This document shows, in pieces, positions 8,548-20,190 of a stretch of DNA of 64,000 nucleotides. The DNA lies in assembly GCA_934047225.1 (NCBI GenBank), contig OW204004.1:7630401-7694400 (forward strand), read 5' to 3'. The stretch is from Ypsolopha sequella. Lineage: Eukaryota; Arthropoda; Insecta; Lepidoptera; Ypsolophidae. Each line of letters begins with the position of its first letter. Positions within the stretch are counted from its first letter, which is position 1. The translations under genes and the position numbers were made by a program. The notes under the pieces are model-generated. The model ran no database searches. It was not told where the DNA came from and saw only the letters and a list, made by a program, of their open reading frames with translations.

Positions 8548-10490
8548 TGTTATTGTCTAATGGATTTGATTTATGAAATACCTAAGTTTTATTGACAAAA
8601 AAATATCTTATTTTATTTATACCATTCCAATGAAAAGTAGCATGATATGAACAGTAAATTATAGAAAAACTCGTAGTCAAAAAACCCCGGTGATTGAGAC
8701 CGGGCTCACCAACAATGTAAGTCAAATACACGTCACAAGTGGCGGGTTAATAAACCCTGAATAACCTCGCAACCGAAATTATTTTAACACAAACTAATCT
8801 AACATGCTATTGTTAAGCTAATATTGTTATAAAATAATGTAAAACATGTTTGCGCCTCAACCGCTGTGGCTAATTATCCCAAGACCAAAATTCAAGAGCT
8901 CCCTTTGCCTCTTCCAAGCATAGTCTTCTCAGATTGTTTGAGAGAAAATACCCTACAAGTAAGAGGTCAAAAAGGGATGGTTACGTTGTGAGACAACACG
9001 ACACTGTTTACTTTCTCTCAATGGTCTGGGACGAACATTGACAAACTTTCTCGGAAAGGTCGTACTTCAGAAAACATTTGTCCTAGATTTCAGGCTTCCC
9101 TGCTGAATATACGAAAAGGTTGCTTTTAAAGGTTTTGTCTTGGGATCCTCGGCCTAAAACCATTGTATAGTTTGTAATGGAAATTACAAACAAGCTGAAC
9201 AAATATTTAATACCAGTAAATACACTAAATATATTTTTATTATTATTATGTCGATACACTTTTCAGTCATTTGAAAGACATTTATGGGACCGAAGACAAC
9301 ATTGAAGAGGCCTTTGGTACCATTTATTCTAAATGTGAGATGGCTGCATCCATGGATAACTCTCCTTCAATGTATCAATGAGATACACTAATGGACAGTC
9401 TCGCACAGTTGCCAAACTATTGCCATGAAAGAAGCGACTTGGAGTAAGCTATGAGGATGAGATGCTAAATCGACCGAATAACAGGGCTATGGAGTGAGTT
9501 GACGGACATCTGCCTCAAAAATCTCTCACAAATTTGAATATGGCACATGGTGACTTGCTGCTTGATAACTACATACCAGGACAACCGTTGTGGACCCCCT
9601 ACCTAGCCACCAAGGGGCGGCCAGGGTGCAACACTATGTAAGCAGCTAAGGTTGTCGAGAGGTGAGTCTGCGGGGCGCAAGATCCTTACACAGTCAAGTG
9701 CCCTCGGCGTTATGACATTTTACACTTCCAACCTGGAGCATAAGGTCCGCTCTTGCATCTCCACTTCGGCCGGCTGGTTAAGGCAAGCGAAGAGGCGGGG
9801 GGTGTGTTGCTGTGTGTAAGGATGTATGTGTGGGTGTAAGTGCATGTGTGTGTGTGTCCCCTGGAGCTTGGGTCCTTGGTGTCACCACTCACCATCGGCT
9901 CGCCACAAGCCGCCCTGCGATGACTGATTGCACTGGACGTACTGGACGTACCAGAGGGCGATGGGGTCGTCGCATCCCTACGCCTTATTATAAATATACC
10001 CAATTAAGTTACGGTAGTATAAATGTATCACGGTGTCTTTTTTGTGTACATTAATAATAATAACAGTAAGAAATACACTTGACATTTTACAATAATTTTA
10101 TATCTTATGGCTTAAATGTTTACTTAGCTTTTTGTCCGTGCCTTCGTCCACGTAGTTTAATAATGAATTTTTGTACAAAATTATTTGTGCTCCATTCAGT
10201 CGCAGATAAGTCGCCTAAGTGTTGCTGTTGGTCATAAATTATACGCTTTAAAAGCTTCGTTAGGTACGAAACGTTAATTGTTTGCTTGGTTGTGGGATAA
10301 TACCTACACGGCTACACCTAAGTAATACTGTCGGATATAAATGTACAGGTATCTTTAAATTAAACCACAGCAACTACTGATCATTTTGAACAACTTTGTC
10401 AGAAAAACATACCTTCGGAATTAAAAAAAAATCTCGTCTCCTTACTTATTTTTTCAAACTTTATTCAAACAATAAATTGATATTAAAATA
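8548..10490. other. Non-coding stretch with a GC-rich block at 9570-9970
   Basis: No convincing gene. The segment 9570-9970 is GC-richer than its surroundings and includes a degenerate (TG)n tract near 9795-9860. It may be the untranslated end of a retroelement, but I cannot assign it. The rest is AT-rich with no TIR pair that I could find. Confidence 0.35.
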
Positions 10491-11350
10491 TAAAACGACA
10501 AGTGCGAGTCAGACTCGCGTACCTAGGGTTCCGTATTGTGCGTGATTTTATATTTTTTTTCGTGAATTTCTCAACCGCTTTAATTTTTTCTGTAATCTTT
10601 ACGTAAACACATATTACCATGATTTTTTTATATTTTTTAGTCCCTGGTGGACTGAGAGGTCTTTGAGACTTTGGAGATGAGGGAAGACTTACATTTTTTA
10701 TGGTTTTTCAAGGATTTCTCGAAATAGATGCAATTAAATATAGCAGAACTATATATTTTTACAATAAAAATTTTAATACCTACAATTTACCATTTTCACC
10801 AATTTTCAATCTACCATATTGTATTTTTATGAAATATTTTTTTATATTTCTCATCTGTGCTCAACTTTTTTTAATCCCTATAGTTTCCCTGTAATTGGCT
10901 AGTCATGATCTATAATCGACATTTTTTCATATTTTTATTCTACCAGTTTCGGAGATAAAGGGGGGGGGACATACATGTTTTTGTGATTTTTCAAGGATTT
11001 ATCGAATTCAGTGGCAGGAAATATAGTAAAAGTATATATTTTTACAAATAACTTTTAAATATCTACAATTTTATATCCATATGTGATCCATATATTGAAT
11101 TTTTGGGATAATATTTTCTACTTTTCTCACTTTTGTTTTGGAAACCTTTAGAACAATTTTAAATTTTGCATTTTTTTTACAACGTATTATGTGGGCAAAT
11201 GAATGCCATTTTTGTGCTAAATTTCATGCCTTTATCTTTAACGGTGCTAAAGTTATGAGGCTGTGATATACGGACGGACGGACGGACGGACAATGGAGTC
11301 TCACCATACAGGTTCCTTTTGTACCTTTTAGGTACTACAGAACCCTAAAA
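10491..11350 (+). repeat. GGTTCCGTA-family element, long form
   Basis: Begins with GTGCGAGTCAGACTCGCGTA and AGGGTTCCGTA, and ends with (GGAC)n, CTCACCATACAGGTTCC and CAGAACCCTAAAA. Inverted partial copies are at 59995-60248 (the GTGCGAGTC end) and 31590-31830 (the CCGTCCGTCCG end). The terminal GGTTCCGTA / AACCCTAAAA pair gives short inverted ends. A 64-codon open frame inside is not conserved with the copies and is not a gene. Confidence 0.65.
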
Positions 11351-12166
11351 ATACTAAAGTAAATACATCGAAACTAAACTAAAATATTAACATTAGGTAA
11401 AAAATGCTTGCCAAATTGTCGCAGTCGCCAAAAAGGGTACTCAAAAGGCTGGCGGCGTTGCCACGCTGGATGGCTAGGCTTAGTCTTTGGCCAAAATAGG
11501 CCCCAGCCCTTCTGTCACCTAAAGCGTCGACGGCGCGATGAAATTTCTTTATAAAGACACCACCATAGGCCCCACGGCCCTAGGGTCTGGTCTTACTTAG
11601 AAAACTTTTGAGAATTTTGTATGGCCGGGGTTTTTTGGAAATGAGTTCATTATTTTCAGTTCATTATTTACACCCAGTTTATTAATTTTTTGCTTAGTTA
11701 AACATCTTTGCACCAAAATGCTGATCATTAAGGTTCCAAGAGGAGAAGGTGTAGGAATTCTCAGTAAAGTTACCTGATCTTGACATCAAAAGGACAAGGG
11801 CTTTACACAACTTTAATTGACTTTGCGTTCCTGAACAAACAATGCCCTTGTAAAGTTTCACAAAATTGTAAATTCTGTAAGTTTAGACAAGCAATTACTA
11901 TCGGAAAACAAGTAGTTTAAAGATTTTTTGCAGCCTTTATGTGTAAAAGTATATAATATGGTATGATTGAATAAAAGAGAGTGAATAAATGATATAATTG
12001 CTTATACCATAATATATTGAGTTCATGTGTTTATAAAGAAAACCAAAGATAGCAAAGAAATGAACGTCAGTTTATTTAATATCAAATTTCATCAGCAAAC
12101 GTCAAGAACAAATCCAAAAATCCAAGCACTCTGATCGAACAGCCATAGCGACTTGCCAACCAGCCC
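11351..12166. other. Non-coding stretch, nothing recognised
   Basis: About 800 bp, including a GC-balanced part at 11430-11600. No open frame of note, no terminal repeats and no second copy seen in the window. Confidence 0.35.
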
Positions 12167-12393
12167 CCCTATTGTGTATCTTTAGTTGCCAACTGCACGA
12201 GGTGCCTATCATCAAAAACATAGCTAAAAACTGAAATTTCAAAATTGCCTTTAGTGGGTATTGAACTATTAACAATCTGTGTCGTCACTTCAAGTGCGAA
12301 AATATCCTTAGGACATCGGAATTCGATAGTATATCTATGTTTTTGATGATAGACACCCAGTCCAGAAGGCAACTAGAGATACACAATAGGCCC
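12167..12393. mobile_element. 230 bp MITE, copy 1 of 3
   Basis: Terminal inverted repeats CCTATTGTGTATCTTTAGTTG and CAACTAGAGATACACAATAGG, with an inner pair CTATCATCAAAAACATAG / CTATGTTTTTGATGATAG. Two other copies are at 41048-41275 and 58387-58614 and are about 90% alike by eye. The 67-codon minus-strand frame inside is kept in all three copies, but the sequence is a recent repeat and I see no protein family in it. Confidence 0.8.
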
Positions 12394-12434
12394 GCGTAGG
12401 TGCGATTGTGTAAGAAAATAGTCATGAAATCGTC

Positions 12435-12528
12435 TATCGCTATTGCTTTAAAAGTAACGTGATTGGCTAGAACTGACGTGACTCATCACTTCTAGCCAAT
12501 CACGCGTACTTTTGAAAGCAGTAGCGAT
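12435..12528. repeat. Short hairpin repeat
   Basis: Arms of about 38 bp, ATCGCTATTGCTTTAAAAGT then GTGATTGGCTAGAA, and the inverted TTCTAGCCAATCAC then ACTTTTGAAAGCAGTAGCGAT, around a loop of about 17 bp. Probably a small foldback MITE. Confidence 0.6.
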
Positions 12529-12640
12529 TGATGTTGAAGTTAGACAATAAGGCATCAGTCTTGTAGATTACGTTCCGATCATTCCTCTTTCCTATACCTA
12601 GATCCATCCTACTGCCACGAAGAAACGAGGAGGCCGCTTT

Positions 12641-13308
12641 TTAGGGTTCCGTAGTCTACAAGGAACAAGGAACCCTTATAGTTTCGCCATGACCGTCTGT
12701 CTGTCTGTCTGTCCGCGGCTTAGCTTAGAGAATATTAGTACTAGAAAGCTGTAATTTGGCGTGGGTATACATATTTATCACGCCGACAAAGTGGTACAGT
12801 AAAATTTTGAAAATTATTTTTTTTTAGGGTACCTCCCCTACACGTAAAGTGGGGATGATTTTTTTTTACTCGATGTCATTGGATAGGTAATTTAAAAATA
12901 TTGGGGGCGTGAGAAGACCATTTTTCGATCCAGGGTTCCGTTTGTGAAATATTAAACTTAAAAGTGTTATTTTTTGTTAGAGTCAAGTGTCCCCCCCCCC
13001 CACCTGCCGGCGAAACGGTTGTATTTGGAGACGTGAAAAAAATCATAGCAGTAGTATTCATAACGAAATTAAAAAGAAAACTATCACAGCTAAGTAGGCT
13101 TTACAAGTTAACGAGTACAGATCGCGCCAAACTTTTAGTCCCCTGTAAACACGGGGCGATTCGCATCAGCAGGAACAAAATGTATGGGCCGTTCTTGGGA
13201 AGAGCAACTTCCGAGCGGACTAGAAGTTTGGCGCCATCTGTATTATTATAGATAATGGTACGGAACCCTTCGTGCGCGAGTCCGACTCGCACTTGGCCGG
13301 TTTTTTTT
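12641..13308 (+). repeat. GGTTCCGTA-family element, forward member of an inverted pair
   Basis: Starts TTAGGGTTCCGTAG, then (CTGT)n, and ends ACCCTTCGTGCGCGAGTCCGA then GCACTTGGCCGG. The same element is present in reverse at 13551-14111. The interior matches over most of its length, including the TACAGATCGCGCC block and a poly-C run at 12991-13001. About 85 bp near 13150-13235 is present only in this copy. No protein family in the short open frames. Confidence 0.75.
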
Positions 13309-13550
13309 GTGTGTGTGACTTACTACGCTGTTGGCCGTCTGGCCTTCACAACTTTACCCGGACAAGAGGAGGACGCCAAGAACGTTCACCTCCTGTAAGT
13401 TCACCTTCTGTAGAGGAGGCCACTCTGCCACACGCTGCTTTATAGGCAGGTGACACCGCAGGCAATGGTGTGTTTTTATTGAAATATCTAACAATAGTAA
13501 CAATAGATTGCGAGCTGTAAGAAGTAAAGTCAAAGTGTAAGTAGAATAGA

Positions 13551-14111
13551 AAAAAACCGGTCAAGTGCGAGTGGGACTCGCGCACGAAGGGTTCCGTACC
13601 ATAAAAAAGTTTGGCGCGATCTGTACTCGTTAACTTGTAAAGCCTACTTAGCTGTGATAGTTTTTTTTTTATTTCGTTATATATACTACTGCCGTGATTT
13701 TTTTTTTACGTCTCCAAATACCACCGTTTCGCTGGCAGGGGGGGGGGGGACACTTGACTCTAACAAAAATTAACACTTTTAAGTTTAATATTTCGCAAAC
13801 GGAACCCTGGATCGAAAAATGATCTTCTCACACCCCTAATATTTTTAAATTACCTATCCAACGACACCCCACACTAGGGGATAGACGAGAAAAAAATAAT
13901 CATTCCCACTTTACGTGAAAGGGAGACCTACCCTAAAAAAAAATCTTTAAAATTTTACTGAACCACTTTATCGGCGTGATAAATACGTATACCCATGCCA
14001 AATGACAGCTTTCTAGTACTAATAGTCTCTAAGCAAAGCCGCGGACAGACAGACAGACAGACAGACGGACATGGCGAAACTATAAGGGTTCCTTGTTGTT
14101 GACTATGGAAT
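13551..14111 (-). repeat. GGTTCCGTA-family element, reverse member of an inverted pair
   Basis: Reverse complement of 12641-13308, beginning AAAAAACCGGTCAAGTGCGAG and ending with (GACA)n and AAGGGTTCCTTG. The pair faces end to end across a 242 bp spacer (13309-13550) that I do not recognise. The poly-G run at 13738-13750 mirrors the poly-C run of the forward member. Confidence 0.75.
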
Positions 14112-16027
14112 GCTTTTCCGGTTAGGGCAAAACATTTGGATATATGAAAGAAATTTACAGAGCACAAGAGAAGGTTGAGCTCTATCGGGCTGCGCTGGAA
14201 AGACGTTTGACAACTAAATTGACATACAATAGAAATGAAAGTATGTCAAATGATAAATGCGAAAAACTCAAAAGAGGTGTACGATGTGTATCAGCTTCCA
14301 AATAAAGATCTGATATCTCCGTCTGCGGTGTGGAAGACGGGTGCGACTTTGTTTTTTTTTTTAAACGAATGTAGTGCTGAACTTGATCGATGATTAAGAG
14401 ATCTCGAGTTCGATTATCGGCTTCATCTTCATTTACAAAATTGTAAAAATTTATATTCTCTATTGGGTAAATCAAACAACAAAGAATTTCAGATACAGAA
14501 GTACAGTAATAAAAACTCTCTACAGGAGTTTTTTTTTTTCAGTTTTATTGTAAGCAATGTTTATTTATACTTTTAGATGCTCAAGCTCCTATTCGCTCAC
14601 CTGAGTAATAAGGCTTGAGAGAGACTGAGACAAACAAGTCGAGTCTAATCTAAGTGCCATAATCCAGTATTTAATCAAGGTAAGCTCTTTCTTGCCAGGG
14701 TTTATTATTTTAGTTTACCGTTAGGATTTTGTGTTTGGTGCAAGTGGCAAGCTTCTGCACCACAACACAATTTTTGGTAATGGAGAATACCGAAACTGTG
14801 TTATGGACTTTTGACGGACTCTCTGACTTTTAAGCTTAGTATGTTTTATCGTGCGAGGTCGAGAAAGGAATGCCGATCCGTTCGATTTCACCAAATTATC
14901 AGTGTTTTTACATAGACTTGAATATATGCATCTGATTCCCACTTACAGAGGATTCTCTATTTCTATCACCACGAGGTGTTGGGTTAGCCAATCAAAACGC
15001 GTTAAAGTGCGACAAAAGTTGGCGAAATTTAATTCGAACAAACCCTTTTTGACATAATACTTTTCAAGCTTCTCTATTATACAAATATACCGATTAAAGT
15101 TATCCTTTAAAACACGATTGAATGCTTCGCCATTATTTCTTCAAGGTCACGGTATGTACTAGTATTTATTATCATGGGCACAAGGAGGGGGTGCAAAAGG
15201 GCTGCAGTTGCACCCTCCGGTTTGGAGAAAAATACACAAAATTAAAAGTTATTAAAACTATTTAATTTATTTTATAAAAATAATGTGACTTGACGCGACC
15301 TAAATGCCCAAACGATTATCATGTATTTTTTCTACAATTATAAGGATGCATATAAGTATTATATCTATGTAAAGGTAGACACCCCCTAACAATAATTCTG
15401 CCGGCCCCTCCTGATAGAATAGTACTGAATGTGATGACAGCCATGGAGTCGTCAATATTGCCAGTAAAATCCGAATAAGATCAATCCAGAAAAGGAATTA
15501 GAAGGAAGCTTATTCAGCTGCGACCAGAAATCAGCCATCATTGACGCTTACTTCATAGATCTTGAACCTTTAACTAAAAACGACCGACGACTCGTCACAG
15601 ACAAGTCGACAGCAACACGCGGTTTGCTTTTGATGTTAGGCTGGGTCTATACTATACCACAGTTTAATATAATATACTGCGACTTTACAGTACGTCTGCG
15701 GTTCCGACTAGACGGAAATCACCGACTCACGCCTTTGTTGTGATCTAGATTAAAAATATTTCTTATCTTTTAGCTCACATCCAGTCGTCTGCATACAATA
15801 CAATTTTCTCAAAAACAACGACATCATGCGTTTTAAATACGCTCTGCTATCTACAGCTTGTTGGTTCGGCTCGAAAAATAGAGGCGTTTTTGCGTTTGTC
15901 TGTTTCACTTTTTTCTACCAACCTCTGTTATTTTCGCTTGTGTTATATTCACATTTGAAAGAGAATGTTTGTTCATTTATTCTTAGCAACTACACAAACA
16001 TACTTGTAAGTGTATTATGTCATATAA
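14112..16027. other. Non-coding stretch, nothing firm
   Basis: Nearly 1.9 kb without a recognisable gene. The longest open frames (up to 97 codons) show no family signature. A B-box-like GAGTTCGATTATC at 14406-14418 could be a SINE relic, but no A box is evident. Confidence 0.35.
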
Positions 16028-16380
16028 CACAGTTTCAGGCTTCTGGCAGCGCTTCTTGCTGCGGTTCCAGGCAGTTTTTGCGACGGGCTTGCCCTGCCAC
16101 GAGACCCGTTGGCGCCTTTCACCATATCGGATGTATAGCGCACTCGCTCGCTCAAAGCGTCGACACTAGGTTCGTCCTGTGCGCTCGATCACTGTTTCAA
16201 CCACCCGCCTCCCCACACACCGCCGTCCCGAGAGCGCAAGTCACTCGAAGCCGGAGAAGACGCGCGAGCGGCAACCCATGGCCGGCTCTATACAGCTTCA
16301 TACATTTGTTCTCTCCACCGGCGACGTCGCGAGAAGGACCGCTTGGCGCGCCTCTCGGAGCCTGAAGCTGTGGCCGACCA
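16028..16380 (+). mobile_element. GC-rich 0.36 kb element, copy 1 of 4
   Basis: The ends are inverted: CAGTTTCAGGCTTCTGG on the left and CGGAGCCTGAAGCTGTGGCC on the right. The body is clearly GC-rich against AT-rich flanks. Copies are at 32280-32642 (+), 39671-39988 (+, with an internal deletion) and 60920-61280 (-). One frame reading HTAV.RAQVTRS and WPALY.FIHLFSPP stays open in that part of all four copies. The product, if any, is unknown. It could instead be a non-autonomous DNA transposon. Confidence 0.7.
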
Positions 16381-16831
16381 GTAAGAACGACGCCGATGAC
16401 GATCGCCCTGAAAATGACGAAATAGTATCTTATTAATTGGTATGTAATCAACAATAATAGTGTGAGTGTGTCCATTTTATATAAATATTTTAGTACGTCA
16501 GCTCACGCGCGTTTCAACTATATTACTTTGATACACATCACATCTTACAAATTCTAGAACAATAAACACAAGTCACAGATACATTCAACATAGACAAAAT
16601 TATTATTTTTTATTGGAGCAAAACCGTTCGACCGGAACGGAAACTGAGCTGAAAACGGGAGTCGGGTCGTTGTCGTGTAGGCTTAGCCTTAACTTAACCG
16701 CGATGAGACGCTGTGAATTTTGTGACATGCGTGCTGTGACTTTGACTCTGACGTTGTAACGTGATATCTAGGTATACCGGAGCCAGATGCATTCGAGCGT
16801 GGGGAAATATACCAAGGTGCAATTTGTGTCT

Positions 16832-17572
16832 AAACTTAAGCATCTACCACACGTTCAAGCTTTACCACAGTTTCGACTGTGAAAATGGACTTGTATACTT
16901 AACACCGTGCGTGTAGTTGGTAAATCTGTATTACGAGCAAGCCCCAAAGCGCGGCCTGCGTAATTTTTGACATGTTTGTAATATTGGCATGCGCAAGCTG
17001 AGCTTGCGCGTACTTGCTTGCGCGTGTGGTTGGGCGTTCAGTTTTTACCACGCTTTTTGTCAGTCGAGCTCTTATCGTCGTAAGAATTGGTATTCTTGGC
17101 ACCTCTTACAAAAAATGGCGGACTTTGTGTTAGAAAATCTCAAATCTTGGAACGATCTTCCAGTCGCTAGAAACTTCAAAGTAGCGGTCAATCTTTCATT
17201 AGGTGATATGCACAGAACTGTATGAGGTGATATGCTCTGACACATTACCGTATTTTGGCGTTAAATGAAAGGTGTAACCAAACTTTTAAATCCTTGGGTA
17301 GATTTATATGTGAATGAATTTTCCTATGCAACAGCCATTTTTTGTCCATTTTGTTCTTTTGCACTTTTTTCTTTGTATTGCCTTTCTTTTCACTAATAAA
17401 CACTGGAAATATACAAGAAGAAGAAATAATTATTTATTATGAAACATTGTTTCCACGCCGATGGTTTGTTTCGATCAGAATGTGGCTCCGTCCGTTTTTA
17501 GTCGGTTCATGCCAGAAGCTTGCGCAGCCGAAACTGTGGTAAAGCTTGCACGTGTGGTAGGCGCTTTAGTTT
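16832..17572. mobile_element. TIR element of 741 bp
   Basis: The left end, CTACCACACGTTCAAGC then TTTACCACAGTTTCG (16844-16875), is matched in inverted form at 17530-17561 (CGAAACTGTGGTAAAGC then CACGTGTGGTAG), extended outward by AAACTTAAGC / GCGCTTTAGTTT. This gives TIRs of about 45 bp. Internal short inverted segments (GCGCAAGCTGAGCTTGCGCG near 16992) are also present. A frame from 16989 with KMADFVLENLKSWNDLPVA is open for 78 codons, but I do not recognise it. Likely non-autonomous. Confidence 0.65.
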
Positions 17573-17710
17573 CCGTGCATGACTTAATAGCACCAGCTAT
17601 ATATATGAAAATGTGCAGTACTCAGCTTATAAAGTGCCGGAAAATGTATTTTGGAATGTAGGGGTTGTAAAAATGCACGTAGTAGATTGCTGGTGTGGGA
17701 TAATAGAGAT

Positions 17711-18347
17711 AATAAATTTATTTATTTTATTTATTTATTTATTTATTCACAAACATATATCCTTACAGGCTAGCCTAATTCGATAGATATGTATATTTAC
17801 AACCACAAATCTTACTTTCTACAACCTTTATAAGTATACAATTTCAATAATAATTTTACAAAAACACCTTCTTGTAGCACAGCAAAAACAACGCTGTTCT
17901 CGTAAACTCATTCCGAGCAACATGGAATATATCCTGTATTTCCGAAATATAATTTAAGGCGCGGAGCGCTCTCATCAACGGCGCTTGTGCCAGTAAGTTA
18001 GTTCGTGCGCGGGGCACCAGCAGCAGCGGCGGCCGGCGGTGGCGCTCCACGTACCCATCCGGCACGCACACACTCAGCGTGCTCAGTAACACTGGATTTA
18101 CAATCCTACCGACTAGTACTTTGTGCACATAAGATACCAGAGCGAGGTCCCTCCTTACTCTGAGTTCATTGTACATAAGTGGGTAAAACGGATACACCCC
18201 GTACTGCCGCAAATACAGATATCACACGAATTTGTTTTGTATCCGCTCCAACATGAGCTGATATTTTGTTTCATGCGGCGCCCATACCATAACATTAGTT
18301 TCTAGTTGACTCCTGACCAGAGCGTTATACAGAGCTACAACAGCGCC
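17711..18347 (-). mobile_element. 5'-truncated LINE, C-terminal end
   Basis: On the minus strand the frame reads ALYNALVRSQLETNVMVWAP, ERIQNKFV, then a TGA (18224-18222) where an Arg is expected. It continues YLYLRQYGVYPFYPLMYNEL, RRDLALVSYVHKVLVGRIVN, VPRARTNLLAQAPLMRALR and EIQDIFH. This is the usual C-terminal tail after the RT domain in Jockey/CR1-type LINEs. The 3' end is an (AAAT)n tail (17713-17748). The RT catalytic part is missing. Confidence 0.75.
17856..18224 (-). pseudogene. LINE ORF2 C-terminus fragment
   Basis: The 118-codon open part of the LINE above. It contains no catalytic motif. The conserved RRDLALVSYVHK and RARTNL blocks identify it. One nonsense codon separates it from the upstream in-frame part. 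Not functional. Confidence 0.7.
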
Positions 18348-18424
18348 AATGCGCGAAAAAACCCGCCTATAATATATATATATATATAATATATATATAT
18401 TATAGGTGGGTTTTTTCGCGCATT
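18348..18424. repeat. Palindrome at the LINE truncation point
   Basis: AATGCGCGAAAAAACCCGCC is followed by an AT core and then the inverted GGTGGGTTTTTTCGCGCATT. The arms are about 38 bp with one mismatch in the non-AT part. The left arm includes LINE coding sequence, so the right arm is an inverted duplicate of about 20 bp of the LINE end. Confidence 0.75.
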
Positions 18425-18727
18425 ATATATATTATATATATATATACCTAAAATGCTAAGTTGTTGTAAATTATATTATGAAAAATATTTTTATATGGAG
18501 CTGTCACGATTTTGAAAATGTATGACAATCCGACCAAATAATTGTAAAGTCTCACACGTATAAATTCATTCACAAAAGCTTTTATTTGTCATGATACCAT
18601 CATAACTTGATAAATTATTCATTAACTTGTCGGTGGAAAGGCAAAAGGTATCAAGCGAAATTTTAGGATCTTAAAAAGAGCTCTGTTCTGTTTAGGGTTT
18701 TATTCAAACCACAAGAAAAATTATATA

Positions 18728-19144
18728 TTAAGAGGCTATGCGAATTTTATTTTTGTCACTGTCACTCCAAGCGAAAAATCCCGCAGTGCGAGCGGCTTCA
18801 GGGCAAAAGGGTAAAAGTTGGTTTTATATATTTTTTTAAAAAACTAAACTAGCTAGCAAAATTCCAAATATCAAATCTCTAGATATTGTTAAAACACACC
18901 TAATAAAATATGTTTGAGTTCTGTATATGGTTCCTATTCGTCAAACGAGGAGAAAAAAGTGTTTGAAGACCTCATTTCAACAATTATTTCTATCAAGGAA
19001 AATTTATCCAAACATGTTTTCCAATTTCAAAACCCTAGATTATATAGTCAAAATGCATATACCAGAAACTGATTATAAGTTTCCGTGTATTTCATGAAAT
19101 ACAGAGAAAAGAAACATCCGTATTTTTTTCGCATATCGCCTTAA
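18728..19144 (+). mobile_element. TTAA-flanked MITE, subfamily A, copy 1
   Basis: 417 bp including TTAA on both sides. Terminal inverted repeats are AGAGGCTATGCGA and TCGCATATCGCC. Reverse copies are at 59390-59714 (internal deletion) and 62719-63142, and diverged subfamily B copies at 46134-46560 and 49074-49475. A TTAA target is known for piggyBac and Kolobok. No transposase here. Confidence 0.8.
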
Positions 19145-19317
19145 TAATAACATAAGTCGTCATAAAAAGCCATTATTATTGCACGTCGTATTAACATGAA
19201 AAGCAAGGATTATCGAGGATCTGAAAAGTCCAAGAATAAAAAATATAAGTAAAGTTACGTCGCGAGTATAAATTTATTCAATAGTATATAATATCGTAAA
19301 TAAAATATATATTAAAT

Positions 19318-19672
19318 TATATCGTCACGACATGAATTCCCAAGGGGGTATCAGAGGTGTTCCTGAGTGTGAACTGTGAAATGCAAGTCACAGTCCACAC
19401 TCGGTACAACCACGTTTCACCTACCATTATTACGTCCCAACGTGATGTGTGGTGAGCCCTATCGCCGTACTTCGGGCACAAATACACGCTTTTTAAGGGT
19501 ATGCAGGTTTCCTTACGATGATTTCCTTCACTGTTCAGCAGGTGGTAAGTATTACTTATACAAATAATATGCACATAAATTCCGAAAAACTCATTCGTGT
19601 ATGCCCAACCGGAGATCGAACCTGGGTCTCTAGATTGAGAGGCCAGCGTTCTACCGCCTGAGTACCGCCGCT
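19318..19672 (-). mobile_element. tRNA-derived SINE, full length
   Basis: Read on the minus strand it starts CGGCGGTACTCAGGCGGTAG (A-box region) and continues GGTTCGATCTCCGG (B box). The body holds CATCGTAAGGAAACCTGCAT, and the 3' end GGGAATTCATGTCGTGACGAT is followed by AT-rich sequence. Other copies are at 24696-24966, 37189-37555, 44138-44341 and 56961-57300. Confidence 0.85.
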
Positions 19673-19696
19673 AAATACACGGTGAATTTGTGAACA

Positions 19697-19924
19697 TCGT
19701 CCAAATTCATACTTGAGCCTTGGTAAGTGATCAGCATCATGAACCAATAACAATTTTTGTAAAATTCATAAAATTTAATTTTGACTTCCCATAGTGATTC
19801 ACTCAGGACTGGGAGTGAATTACTATGGGAAGTCGAAATTTCATCATACAAATTTCACAGAAATTGTTATCGATTCATGATGCAGATGACTTACCAAGAC
19901 TCCAGTATGAATTTGGACGATGAT
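19697..19924. mobile_element. Nearly full-length palindromic MITE
   Basis: Outer arms of about 62 bp: CATCGTCCAAATTCATACTTG to AACAATTT, and the inverse ending TATGAATTTGGACGATG. An inner hairpin, GACTTCCCATAGTGATTCACT and AGTGAATTACTATGGGAAGTC, closes it. The ends resemble the TIRs of 29115-29355. It abuts the SINE at 19672. An (AT)n run follows at 19940-19958. Confidence 0.75.
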
Positions 19925-19964
19925 CAAAAAGTCATCCTGTATATATATATATATATATGGCGAA

Positions 19965-20190
19965 GACTTTGTTAACTTTTTATAGAGGCGGTTATTGGTT
20001 GGCTCCACAGAACTATTTGGCTCGCTAATCACACAGCGGAACAATAGATTGAAGGGTTTTTAACTAAAACAGAAACATTAAAAAAAAAGTCAGTCCCGTT
20101 ACTACATCCTGCTAAAAAATGTGTAAAAACCAAAAATATAAGGTTGAAATAAATATATTTTTAGACAAAAGTATTTATCTTAACACTTCC
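19965..20190 (+). repeat. Diverged dispersed repeat, copy 1
   Basis: TTTTATAGAGGCGGTTATTG, CTAATCACACAGCGGAA, GGGTTTTTAACTAA and TTAGACAAAAGTATTTATCT appear in the same order at about 45715-46010. Spacing differs. Class unknown. Confidence 0.4.

Noticed and set aside
9710..10054. Coding potential on both strands in the GC-rich block
   Set aside because: Frames are driven by a (TG)n/(CA)n tract and show no known motif.
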